Origin: Polaromonas sp. P2-4
Lineage (GTDB): Bacteria > Pseudomonadota > Gammaproteobacteria > Burkholderiales > Burkholderiaceae_C
Assembly (NCBI GenBank): GCA_024703855.1
Contig: CP087965.1
Location: 4,580,001 to 4,644,000, forward strand
Direction: 5' to 3'
DNA: 64,000 nt
A program made the position numbers and the translations under genes. How positions within the stretch are numbered: position 1 is the first letter of the stretch; each line of letters begins with the position of its first letter. Positions 21,653 to 29,903 of this stretch are shown one piece after another. A model generated the notes under the pieces. That model searched no databases. It was not told where the DNA came from and saw only the letters and a list, made by a program, of their open reading frames with translations.

Positions 21653-21685
21653 GTCAGAGCTTTTCCAACATCACGGAGACCATTC

Positions 21686-22129
21686 ATGAACGAACAATAC
21701 GGACACGATATTGAGGATCTGCATGTGGGCATGTCAGCCAGCTTTGCCAAAACCATTACAGAAGCAGATATCGTTTTGTTTGCCGGTGTATCGGGTGACA
21801 ACAATGCGGTACACACCAATGAAGAGTTCGCTGCCACCACGTCGTTTGGCGGGCGCATCGCCCACGGCTTTTTGACCGCCAGCGTGATTTCTGCTGCTGT
21901 TGCCAACCGCCTGCCTGGTCCGGGTACGGTCTACTTGGGGCAGCAATTGCGCTTTCGTGCACCGGTTCGTCCTGGTGACACGGTGCATGCCATGGTGACG
22001 GTCAAGTCGGTGGACTTACTAAAGGCCAGAGCCGTTCTTGATACCGTCTGCCGCGTCGGAAAAGTGGTGGTTATTGAGGGCGAAGCAACGGTGATGACAA
22101 CGTCTTCTGTGCGCCGCAATCAACAGTGA
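21686..22129 (+). CDS. MaoC-like (R)-specific enoyl-CoA hydratase
   Basis: 147 residues, a single hot-dog domain. The hydratase motif is FAGVSGDNNAVHTNEEFA, where Asp and His are the expected catalytic pair, followed by FGGRIAHGFLTASVIS. It resembles PhaJ-type hydratases that add water to trans-2-enoyl-CoA to give (R)-3-hydroxyacyl-CoA. Its place between a transporter and Etf/acyl-CoA dehydrogenase genes fits a step after acyl-CoA dehydrogenation. ATG 21686 follows CACGGAG. Confidence 0.88.
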   Translation: MNEQYGHDIEDLHVGMSASFAKTITEADIVLFAGVSGDNNAVHTNEEFAATTSFGGRIAHGFLTASVISAAVANRLPGPGTVYLGQQLRFRAPVRPGDTVHAMVTVKSVDLLKARAVLDTVCRVGKVVVIEGEATVMTTSSVRRNQQ

Positions 22130-22174
22130 GTAACAGTTTGATTTAATTTTTTTCGAGTTTTTGAGAGCGTACCC

Positions 22175-23159
22175 ATGAAAGTTCTTGTTGGTGTCAAACG
22201 TGTAGTCGACTACAACGTCAAAGTCCGCGTCAAAACCGATGCAAGCTGTGTGGACATCGCCAGCGTCAAGCCCGCCACCCTCAACACCGTCACCGCAGCC
22301 ATTCAATGCGGCGGCGACGTACACCTACTGGTAGCAGGCCAAGGCGCAGACGCCGCGGCACGGGCCGCCTCCAACATTGCAGGCGTTGCCAAAGTCATTC
22401 ACGTCGAAGGCGAGCACTTCGCCCACGGACTGGCTGAAAGCATGGCCGCCCAGATTCTTTCTATCGCCAGCAGCTACTCCCACATTTTGTTTCCCGCCAC
22501 CGCTTCCGGCAAAAACATCGCCCCCCGCGTGGCCGCCACGCTCGACGTAGGCCAAATCTCCGACATCACCAAGGTCAATGCCGCAGATACGTTTGAGCGC
22601 CCCATCTACGCAGGCAATGCCATCGCCACCCTACAAAGCCTGGACGCGATCAAAGTCATCACTGTTCGTACCACCGGCTTTGACGCTGCTCTAGGTACGG
22701 GTGGAACCGCAACGGTTGAAGTGCTGGGTGCCGTTGCAGACAGCGGCAAGTCAGTGTTTGTGGGCTCCGAGATAGCCAAGAGCGACCGCCCCTGAGCTGA
22801 CCGCCGCCAAGATCATTGGCTCCGGTGGCCGGGCCATGGGCTCCAGCGAGAAATTCAACGAAGTACTGACGCCGCTGGCCGACAAGCTGGGCGCAGCACT
22901 CGGTGCCAGCCGTGCGGCTGTTGATGCGGGTTACGCCCCGAACGACTGGCAGGTGGGCCAGACCGGCAAGATTGTGGCTCCCCAGCTGTACATTGCAGCG
23001 GGTACCTCGGGCGCTATCCAGCATTTGGCTGGCATGAAGGACAGCAAGGTCATTGTTGCGATCAACAAGGATGAAGAAGCTCCGCTCTTCTCTGTGGCCG
23101 ACTATGGCCTGGTGGCGGACCTCTTTACGGCTGTGCCTGAGCTGGTGGCTGCGCTTTGA
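22175..23159 (+). CDS. Chimeric electron transfer flavoprotein: EtfB N terminus fused in frame to EtfA, plus one frameshift
   Basis: Residues 1-32 (MKVLVGVKRVVDYNVKVRVK, then TDASCVDIASVK) are the start of the beta subunit. From residue 33 (PATLNTVTAAIQCGGDVHLL) the sequence is the alpha subunit, lacking its own first 15 or so residues. The remainder of etfB, about 220 codons, is absent. The alpha part continues normally (ILFPATASGKNIAPRVAA, FERPIYAGNAIATLQS). One extra C near 22790 shifts the frame at KSDRPELTAAK; the last frame holds the FAD-binding domain (GRAMGSSEKFNEVL, VGQTGKIVAPQLYIA, INKDEEAPLFSVADYGLV). As read, no complete beta subunit is encoded here, so a functional ETF would need etfB from elsewhere. 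Confidence 0.85.
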
Positions 23160-23205
23160 AGCGTCACTGAACGGCAAGTTTTGACATTTTCATCAGGAGC
23201 ACCCC

Positions 23206-24986
23206 ATGAGTTACCAGGCCCCCGTTAAAGATATGTTGTTTGTCATGGAAAATCTGGCCGGCATCCATAAAGTAGCCGAGCTTCCTGGCTTTGAGGACTA
23301 CGGCATCGAAACCGCACAGGCGGTGCTCGCGGAGTCAGCCAAATTTTGCGAAGATGTGGTCGCACCGCTGAACTGGGAGGGTGACAAAAACCCGTCAAGC
23401 TTTGAGGGCGGTGTGGTCACTACCACGCCCGGTTTCAAGGAAGCGTTCACGCAGTTTGCCGAAGGTGGCTGGCAGGGCGTGATTCATCCGACCGAGTTTG
23501 GTGGCCAGGGCTTTCCCAAACTGATTGCCACCGGCTGCACCGAGATGCTGCATGCAGCCAGCATGTCGTTTGCACTGTGCCCCATGCTGACTGACGGTGC
23601 GATTGAAGCCTTGCTGACGGCTGCAAGCGCCGGGCTACGTCAGGCATTCGCGCCCAAGCTGATTTCCGGTCAATGGACAGGCACCATGAACCTGACCGAG
23701 CCGCAGGCCGGTTCTGACCTTGCCGCAGTGCGCAGTCGGGCTGAGCCACAGCCTGATGGCACCTACAAGGTCTTTGGGACCAAGATTTTCATCACCTATG
23801 GTGAGCACGACATGGCCGAGAACATCGTCCATCTGGTGCTGGCGCGGGTGCCTAACGCGCCTGAGGGCGTCAAGGGCATATCGCTATTTGTCGTGCCGAA
23901 GTTCATCGTCAATGACGATGGCTCGCTGGGTGCGCGCAATGACGCCTGGTGCGTATCGATTGAACACAAGCTGGGTATCAAAGCCTCGCCAACGGCGGTG
24001 CTGCAGTTCGGTGACCATGGGGGAGCTGAGGGCTATCTGGTGGGTGAGGAAAACCGTGGCCTTGAATACATGTTCATCATGATGAATGCCGCGCGTTTCA
24101 TGGTCGGCATGCAGGGTATTGCGATTGCGGACCGCGCTTATCAAAAAGCGGTTTCTTTCATGAAAGACCGCACCCAGAGCCGTGATTTGGCGGGTTCCCC
24201 AGGCCCGGTGGCCATCATTCACCACCCTGATGTCAAACGCATGTTGCTGACCATGCGTGCGTACACCGAAGGGGCACGGGCGCTGGCCTATGTAGCCGCA
24301 GCTGCCAGTGATGCGGCGCATGCAGCGGCAGACGATGCAACCCGCCGCCAGAGCCAGGCTCTGTACGACTACCTGGTGCCTGTCGTGAAGGGGTTTTCAA
24401 CCGAAATGTCGATTGATGTGGCCAGCCTTGGCGTGCAGGTCCATGGCGGCATGGGTTTTATTGAAGAAACAGGGGCCGCACAGTACTACCACGATGCGCG
24501 GATTTTGACGATTTACGAAGGCACCACCGCTATCCAGGCCAACGACATCGTGGGCCGCAAAACCGTGTGCGACGGCGGTGCTGTAGCCAAAGCCATTTGC
24601 GCGCAGATTGCGGTGACGGAACAGGATTTGGCGGCGCATGATGAGCCCGATTGCGTCGTGATGCGCCAGGCACTGGAGGCGGGGCGCCATGCGCTGGAGG
24701 CTACAGTGGATTACGTAGTAGCGCATGCAAAAACCGACACCAAGGACGTTTACGCGGGCGCTGTGAACTACCTCTTGCTTGCCGGTGTGGTGCTGTGTGG
24801 CTGGCAGATGGCCCGTGCGATGATGGTGGCGCTGGATAAAAAGACACTGACCCACACTTCTACGAAGCCAAGCTGGCGACGGCGCGCTTCTATGCAGAGG
24901 CCATCCTGCCCCAAGCCACCGCGCTTGCCGCGTCGGCGCTGAACTCTGGCAACACGGTCAACAGCATGTCACCCGAGATGTTCTAA
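23206..24986 (+). CDS. Acyl-CoA dehydrogenase (DmdC-like), frameshift near the C terminus
   Basis: FAD enzyme introducing a 2,3 double bond into an acyl-CoA and reducing ETF. About 593 residues after correction, the long form with an extra C-terminal domain as in 3-(methylthio)propionyl-CoA dehydrogenase and relatives. Motifs: GTMNLTEPQAGSDLAAVRSR, KIFITYGEHDMAENIVH, ASLGVQVHGGMGFIEETGAA and the catalytic-Glu region ILTIYEGTTAIQANDIVGRK. One A is missing from an A run near 24842; correcting it gives DKKDTDPHFYEAKLATARFY and the end NSMSPEMF with TAA at 24984-24986. It converges with ETF-QO copy 2, three bases away. No DMSP demethylase is seen, so the substrate stays open. Confidence 0.9.
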
Positions 24987-24989
24987 GCG

Positions 24990-26675
24990 TTACATGCCCG
25001 CATAGTTCGGCCCACCGCCGCCTTCAGGCGTCACCCAAACGATGTTTTGCGTGGGGTCCTTGATATCGCATGTCTTGCAATGCACGCAGTTCTGCGCATT
25101 GATCTGCAGGCGGTCGGTATTGTCGGCGTTCTTCACAAACTCATACACACCGGCCGGGCAGTAGCGGCTTTCGGGGCCGGCGTACTGCGCCAGGTTGATG
25201 TTGACCGGAACGCTCGCATCTTTCAGCGTCAGGTGGGCGGGCTGCTGTTCTTCGTGGTTGGTGTTGGAGACAAACACCGAGCTCAAGCGGTCAAAGGTAA
25301 TTTTGTTGTCGGGCTTGGGGTAGACGATTTGCGGGCAGTCGGCCGCGGGCTTGAGCTTGGCATGGTCGGGCACCGTGTTGTGAATGGTCCAGGGCGGCGC
25401 CTTGAAGCCCAGCTTGGGCAGCAGCCACAGCTCGATGCCGTTCATGATGGATGACAGGTACAGGCCTTTCTTCATCCACTGCTTGGTGTTGCGCGAGACT
25501 TCCAGTTCTTCGTGCAGCCAGCTCTTCTCGAACGCCTCGGGGTAGGCGACAAGTTCGTCGTGCTGACGGCCGTTGGTCACGGCAGCGTACACGGCGTCAG
25601 CGGCCAGCATGCCGGTTTTGATCGCCGCATGGCTGCCCTTGATGCGCGCGAAATTGAGGAAGCCCGCGTCGCAGCCCACCAGTGCGCCGCCGGGGAATAC
25701 GGTTTTGGGCAGGCTCATCAAGCCGCCGCAGGTGATGGCGCGCGCGCCGTAGCTGATGCGCTTGCCGCCTTCAAGGTATTGCCGGATGGCGGGGTGGGTT
25801 TTCCAGCGCTGCATTTCCTCAAACGGGCTCAACCACGGGTTGCTGTATTCCAAACCAGTGATGAAGCCGAGCGTGACCTTGTTGCCTTCGAGGTGGTACA
25901 GAAAACCGCCGCCATAGGTCTGGCTGTCCATCGGCCAGCCGAGTGAGTGCACCACGTGGCCGGGCTTGGCCTTGGCCGGGTCGATCTCCCACAACTCCTT
26001 GATGCCGAGGGCGTAGGTCTGCGGGTCTTTGCCGGCGTCGAGTTTGAATTGGGCGATCAACTGCTTGCCCAAGTGGCCACGGGAACCTTCGGCGAAGATC
26101 GTGTACTTGGCGTGCAGCTCCATGCCCAGTTGAAAGTTGTCGGTGGGCTGGCCGTCCTTGCCGACGCCGAGGTTGCCGGTGGCCACGCCCTTGACGGAGC
26201 CATCGTCGTTATAAAGCACTTCAGCGGCCGCGAAGCCGGGGAATATCTCGACGCCAAGCGCCTCGGCCTGTTGGCCGAGCCATCGGACCACGTTCCCCAG
26301 GCTGATGACGTAGTTGCCTTCGTTGTGCAGGCACTTGGGGATCAGGAACTGCGGGGTGCTGATCTTGCCGGTCTGGCTCAGGAACAGCATCTCGTCGCCG
26401 GTGACGGGTTGGTTCAACGGGGCGCCGAGTTCCTTCCAGTTGGGAAACAGTTCGGTGATCGCGCGTGGATCCATGAGGGCGCCGCTCAAAATATGCGCGC
26501 CAGGCTCGGAGCCTTTTTCGAGCACCACGACGGAAATGTCCGTGCCTTTTTCGGCGGCGAGCTGCTTCAGGCGAATCGCCGTGGCCAGGCCACCGGGGCC
26601 GCCGCCGACGACCACCACGTCGTATTCCATCGCCTCACGGGGGCCAAATTGGGTCAGAATTTCTTGGGTATTCAT
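24990..26675 (-). CDS. Electron transfer flavoprotein-ubiquinone oxidoreductase, copy 2 (intact)
   Basis: 561 residues, intact. FAD site: YDVVVVGGGPGGLATAIRL (19-37). The middle contains VVLEKGSEPGAHILSGALMD and HLGKQLIAQFKLD, and the membrane-contact/quinone region KVTLGFITGLEYSNPWLSPF. The 4Fe-4S cluster cysteines are in SRYCPAGVYEF and NAQNCVHCKTCDIKDP near the C terminus. It accepts electrons from ETF reduced by the convergent acyl-CoA dehydrogenase. About 245 bases near its 3' end (about 25075-25321) are identical to copy 1, far above the similarity of the middle regions. It is divergent from the SDR gene, with inverted repeats between. Confidence 0.97.
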   Translation of the reverse strand: MNTQEILTQFGPREAMEYDVVVVGGGPGGLATAIRLKQLAAEKGTDISVVVLEKGSEPGAHILSGALMDPRAITELFPNWKELGAPLNQPVTGDEMLFLSQTGKISTPQFLIPKCLHNEGNYVISLGNVVRWLGQQAEALGVEIFPGFAAAEVLYNDDGSVKGVATGNLGVGKDGQPTDNFQLGMELHAKYTIFAEGSRGHLGKQLIAQFKLDAGKDPQTYALGIKELWEIDPAKAKPGHVVHSLGWPMDSQTYGGGFLYHLEGNKVTLGFITGLEYSNPWLSPFEEMQRWKTHPAIRQYLEGGKRISYGARAITCGGLMSLPKTVFPGGALVGCDAGFLNFARIKGSHAAIKTGMLAADAVYAAVTNGRQHDELVAYPEAFEKSWLHEELEVSRNTKQWMKKGLYLSSIMNGIELWLLPKLGFKAPPWTIHNTVPDHAKLKPAADCPQIVYPKPDNKITFDRLSSVFVSNTNHEEQQPAHLTLKDASVPVNINLAQYAGPESRYCPAGVYEFVKNADNTDRLQINAQNCVHCKTCDIKDPTQNIVWVTPEGGGGPNYAGM

Positions 26676-26734
26676 CGGGGGCTCGCTGATAATGGATGTC
26701 AGGGATGACTGCTTTTGTTGCGGCTGATTTTATG

Positions 26735-26764
26735 CCCTGAATACAGGGAACAGAACGGTCGTTC
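26735..26764. promoter_or_regulatory. Two adjacent inverted repeats in the ETF-QO/SDR divergent promoter region
   Basis: CCCTG-AATA-CAGGG at 26735-26748 and GAACG-GT-CGTTC at 26753-26764, both with perfect arms, between divergently oriented ETF-QO copy 2 and the SDR gene. The second has the shape of a TetR-type operator. Binding is inferred, not shown. Confidence 0.5.
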
Positions 26765-26788
26765 ACCTTTAATCGAGAGGAGTCTCTA

Positions 26789-27572
26789 ATGGCCTACAGC
26801 ATTGATCTTTCGGGGCGTGTCGCGCTGGTGACGGGTTCCTCCGGCGGGTTGGGTGCGCAGTTCGCCAAAACCCTGAGCCGTGCCGGTGCAGCCGTCGTGC
26901 TGGCAAGCCGCGAAATGGACAAACTCAAAGACCTGCGCGCACAGATTGAAGCCGAAGGGGGTGACGCGCATGTGGTGTCGCTTGACGTGACAGACCACGC
27001 CAGCATCAAGGCCGGCGTGGCCCATGCCGAAACTGAAGTAGGCCCCATCGACATTCTCGTCAACAACTCCGGCGTGAGCACCACGCAACATCTTCAGGAT
27101 GTGAGTGAAGAAGACTACGACTACATGTTCAACACCAATGTGAAGGGCGTCTTTTTCGTCGCACAGGAAGTTGGCAAACGGATGTTGGCGCGTGCCAGGG
27201 GGCGCGGTACCGGGCACTTACCCCGGCGGGCGCATCATCAACATTGCATCCATGGCGGGCCTGCGCGTTTTGCCGCAAATTGGCGTGTACTGCATGAGCA
27301 AGGCCGCCGTGGTGCAGATGACCAAATCCATGGCGCTGGAGTGGGGCAAGTTTGGCATCAACGTCAATGCGATTTGCCCCGGCTACATCGACACCGAGAT
27401 CAACCACCACCACTGGGAAACCGAGCAGGGCAAAAAGCTGGTGCAGATGTTGCCGCGCAAACGCATTGGCAAGCCGGAAGACCTGGATGCGCTGCTGGTG
27501 ATGCTGGCCAGCGGGCAAAGCCATTTTGTCAACGGCGCCGTCATAGCGGCCGATGACGGCTTTGGGATCTGA
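26789..27572 (+). CDS. Short-chain dehydrogenase/reductase (SDR), one frameshift
   Basis: About 260 residues after correction. NAD(P) site: ALVTGSSGGLGAQFAKTLSR (12-31). Then LDVTDHASIKAG, DILVNNSGVSTTQ, and in the second frame the catalytic Ser (INIASMAG) with YCMSK. One extra G in a G run near 27199 separates RMLARARG from AVPGTYPGGRIINIA. The end reads QSHFVNGAVIAADDGFGI. ATG 26789 follows GAGAGGAG. It is probably a 3-hydroxyacyl-CoA dehydrogenase or 3-oxoacyl reductase, since it faces ETF-QO and the acyl-CoA operon; the substrate cannot be read from sequence. Confidence 0.88.
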
Positions 27573-27614
27573 CCCAAGCCACAGTACAGAAATTTAGAAA
27601 ACAACCTTCCGAAG

Positions 27615-28271
27615 ATGAACATGATCGAACCCGTACTTCCTTATCTCGGCCCCGTGGGGTTGATCCTGTTGGCTTTGTTGGCTGGCGTTGTGAGCCCTGG
27701 CCCCAGCTTTGTGCAGGTGGCCCGTATTGCCGTATCGCGTTCCCGCGCCGACGGGCTGGCCGCTGCCGCAGGCATGGGACTGGGTGCGCTGGTTTTTGCC
27801 GCGCTGGCGCTGGCGGGCCTGCATGCCTTGCTGACGGCGGTGCCCGGCCTGTATGTCGCGTTGAAGGTGCTTGGGGGGTTGTACTTGTTATGGATCGCCT
27901 TCAACATCTGGCGCGGGGCGCACCAACCGCTGGAGATGGGTACTGCGGATGGCCAGTCTGCAAAACACACCGTGTGGCAATCGTTTCGCCTTGGGCTGGT
28001 GACGCAACTGAGCAACCCCAAATGCGCCGTGGTGTACGGCAGTGTTTTTGCCGCCTTGTTGCCGGCGCAGTTTCCGCTGGCGGCTGGTCTGTTGGTGCTG
28101 GCAGGTGTGGTGGTGATGGAAACCGGCTGGTATGCCGTGGTCGCTGTGGTGCTGTCCTCGGCGGCACCGCGCGCGGCTTACCTGCGCAGCAAGGCTTTGG
28201 TGGATCGCACGGCGGCTGGCGTCATGGGTCTCCTTGGTCTGCGTCTGGTTGCCACGGCGAACGCTGTCTAG
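27615..28271 (+). CDS. LysE/RhtB-family amino acid exporter
   Basis: 218 residues with about six hydrophobic segments, an inner-membrane exporter of amino acids or derivatives. The family signature is LLAGVVSPGPSFVQVARIAV near the N terminus, with GMGLGALVFAALALAGLHAL, LKVLGGLYLLWIAFNIWRGA and the mid-protein LVTQLSNPKCAVVYGSVFAA. Two possible ATG starts lie two codons apart (27615 and 27621). The next gene starts four bases after the stop, so the two transporters are likely co-expressed. The exported substrate is unknown. Confidence 0.88.
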   Translation: MNMIEPVLPYLGPVGLILLALLAGVVSPGPSFVQVARIAVSRSRADGLAAAAGMGLGALVFAALALAGLHALLTAVPGLYVALKVLGGLYLLWIAFNIWRGAHQPLEMGTADGQSAKHTVWQSFRLGLVTQLSNPKCAVVYGSVFAALLPAQFPLAAGLLVLAGVVVMETGWYAVVAVVLSSAAPRAAYLRSKALVDRTAAGVMGLLGLRLVATANAV

Positions 28272-28274
28272 CGG

Positions 28275-29165
28275 ATGCTGACGGGCATTGTTGCCGGTCT
28301 CGCGGCGGGCGCGCTGTGGGGGCTGGTGTTTGTGGCGCCGCGCATGGTGGCTGGCTACTCATCGGTCGATCTGACGGCCGGGCGGTTTGCTGCCTATGGT
28401 TTGCTGGCCGCGGTGGTCATGCTGACCGGCATGCGCAGCCGGCGATTGCCCACGGCGCGCCAGGCGCTCACCGCACTGGGCATGAGTGTGCTGGGGTTCA
28501 GCGGCTATTACCTGCTGCTGGTGCTGGCCATCCACGATGCCGGCACCGAAGTGCCGACACTGGTCATCGGCACCATTCCCGTCTGGGTCATGCTGCTGGG
28601 CAAGCCGCAGCATTTGCGTTGGGGCGCGCTGGTGCCGGGTTTGCTGCTGACGCTGGCCGGGTTGCTGCTCATGATGAGCGCCACGCACGGCGGCATAGCG
28701 GATAGCGGCGCACATTACTGGCGCGGCATCGCGCTGGTCACTGGTTCGCTGGTGTGCTGGACCGTGTTTGCCATTTTCAATTCGGCCTGGCTCAAGCGCC
28801 ACCCCGAAGTCAATGCGACCGACTGGGCCAACTGGCTGGGCGTGGCTACCGGTCTGGGTGCGGTACTGCTGTGGCTGGTGGCGGGCTCTGACGCCCGCAC
28901 GCTGGCCGCGCAGGATGACTGCGCTGTGTTTGCCATGCTCTGCATAGTCACGGGTTTTGGTTCGGCCTGGCTGGCCACTATTTTGTGGAATATTGCCAGC
29001 CAGCGGCTGTCTGCCAGTCTGTGCGGGCAACTGATTGTGAGCGAGACGATTTTTGCCCTGCTGTATTCTTTTGCCTGGGATGGGCACTGGCCGACAGGGG
29101 TGCAGCTGGCCGCCTGCGTGCTATTCACGCTGGGCATTCTGGCGTCCATCAAGGCTCACCGCTAG
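28275..29165 (+). CDS. EamA/DMT-superfamily membrane transporter
   Basis: 296 residues, about ten hydrophobic segments in two EamA repeats (IVAGLAAGALWGLVFVAPRM at the start, WRGIALVTGSLVCWTVFAIF beginning the second half). It is a drug/metabolite-type permease of the inner membrane. The end ACVLFTLGILASIKAHR is usual. It starts four bases after the LysE-type gene. The substrate cannot be told. Confidence 0.85.
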   Translation: MLTGIVAGLAAGALWGLVFVAPRMVAGYSSVDLTAGRFAAYGLLAAVVMLTGMRSRRLPTARQALTALGMSVLGFSGYYLLLVLAIHDAGTEVPTLVIGTIPVWVMLLGKPQHLRWGALVPGLLLTLAGLLLMMSATHGGIADSGAHYWRGIALVTGSLVCWTVFAIFNSAWLKRHPEVNATDWANWLGVATGLGAVLLWLVAGSDARTLAAQDDCAVFAMLCIVTGFGSAWLATILWNIASQRLSASLCGQLIVSETIFALLYSFAWDGHWPTGVQLAACVLFTLGILASIKAHR

Positions 29166-29205
29166 GCTGACTATTGGGCTTTCCACAATTCGTGAAAGCC
29201 TCCAT

Positions 29206-29311
29206 GTCATTGCGAGCGCAGCGCGGCAATCCATGGCTGCGCTTGATCAACGATGGATCGCCACGGCCTGCGGCCTCGCGATGACGAGGCGGTGCGTAGG
29301 CCGCGCGATGA
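29206..29311. repeat. Imperfect palindromic intergenic repeat (GTCATTGCGAG class)
   Basis: Left arm GTCATTGCGAGCGCAGCG with CGGCAATCCATG (29206-29235); right arm ATGGATCGCCACGG and CTCGCGATGAC (29253-29285), an imperfect inverted copy. A third half-copy ending CGCGATGAC lies at 29297-29311. Sequences of this type occur as dispersed palindromes in many proteobacterial genomes. It lies between the EamA gene and the thioesterase gene and has no coding content. Confidence 0.7.
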
Positions 29312-29362
29312 CCGCAAGTGTGTCATCCATTAAGGAAAGATCAATAGGTTCAATAGGCGCTT

Positions 29363-29785
29363 ATGAAAATCGAGATTCCCGAGAAGAAAAAACTGGTCCG
29401 CGAGATGCGCATCGCTATCCGTTGGGGCGACATGGACGCGATGGGCCATCTCAACAACGGCACTTACTTCCGCTATCTGGAAACCATACGCATTGACTGG
29501 ATGTACGCCATTGGCTGCAAGCCCGACCCGCAGGGCGAGGGGCCGGTCATCGTCAATGCCTTCTGCAATTTCTATAAGCAGCTTGAATACCCGGGCGATG
29601 TGCTGATGAAGATGTATGTCAGCGATCCGGGCCGCACCACCTTTGAAAGTTGGGCCACCATGGAACGCGTTGACGAGCCGGGCGTGATTTGCGCGGCGGG
29701 CGGCGCCACCACGATCTGGGTGGACTTCCCGGCGCAAAAGGCAAAAACACTGCCGGACTGGATGCGCCAGCTGATTGAGGGCTGA
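29363..29785 (+). CDS. Acyl-CoA thioesterase, 4-hydroxybenzoyl-CoA thioesterase family
   Basis: 140 residues, a single hot-dog domain. The motif RWGDMDAMGHLNNGTYFRYL (about 15-34) carries the Asp used for catalysis in this family. FYKQLEYPGDVLMKMYV and the end FPAQKAKTLPDWMRQL fit YbgC/FcbC-like enzymes that hydrolyse acyl-CoA esters in the cytosol. It is a single gene with no clear operon partners. The substrate is not known. Confidence 0.87.
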   Translation: MKIEIPEKKKLVREMRIAIRWGDMDAMGHLNNGTYFRYLETIRIDWMYAIGCKPDPQGEGPVIVNAFCNFYKQLEYPGDVLMKMYVSDPGRTTFESWATMERVDEPGVICAAGGATTIWVDFPAQKAKTLPDWMRQLIEG

Positions 29786-29831
29786 ATTTGAGTTAAATGT
29801 GGCGCTGGCCCTTTGTAGATGGGCGCATGTA

Positions 29832-29848
29832 GCTATTAAATAGATAGC
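29832..29848. repeat. 17-bp palindromic repeat, copy 2
   Basis: GCTATTAAATAGATAGC between the thioesterase and the Bug receptor gene (convergent genes). Confidence 0.8.
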
Positions 29849-29903
29849 TACTACATCAGCGTCAGAGGCCGGACTGGTCATTGGCCCTGCTGGCGCTGTC
29901 AAC

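Noticed and set aside
15336..24986. DMSP/methylthiopropionate (dmd) pathway
   Set aside because: The synthetase and dehydrogenase resemble DmdB and DmdC, but there is no DmdA or DmdD, and the gcvT gene belongs to a true gcvTHP operon.
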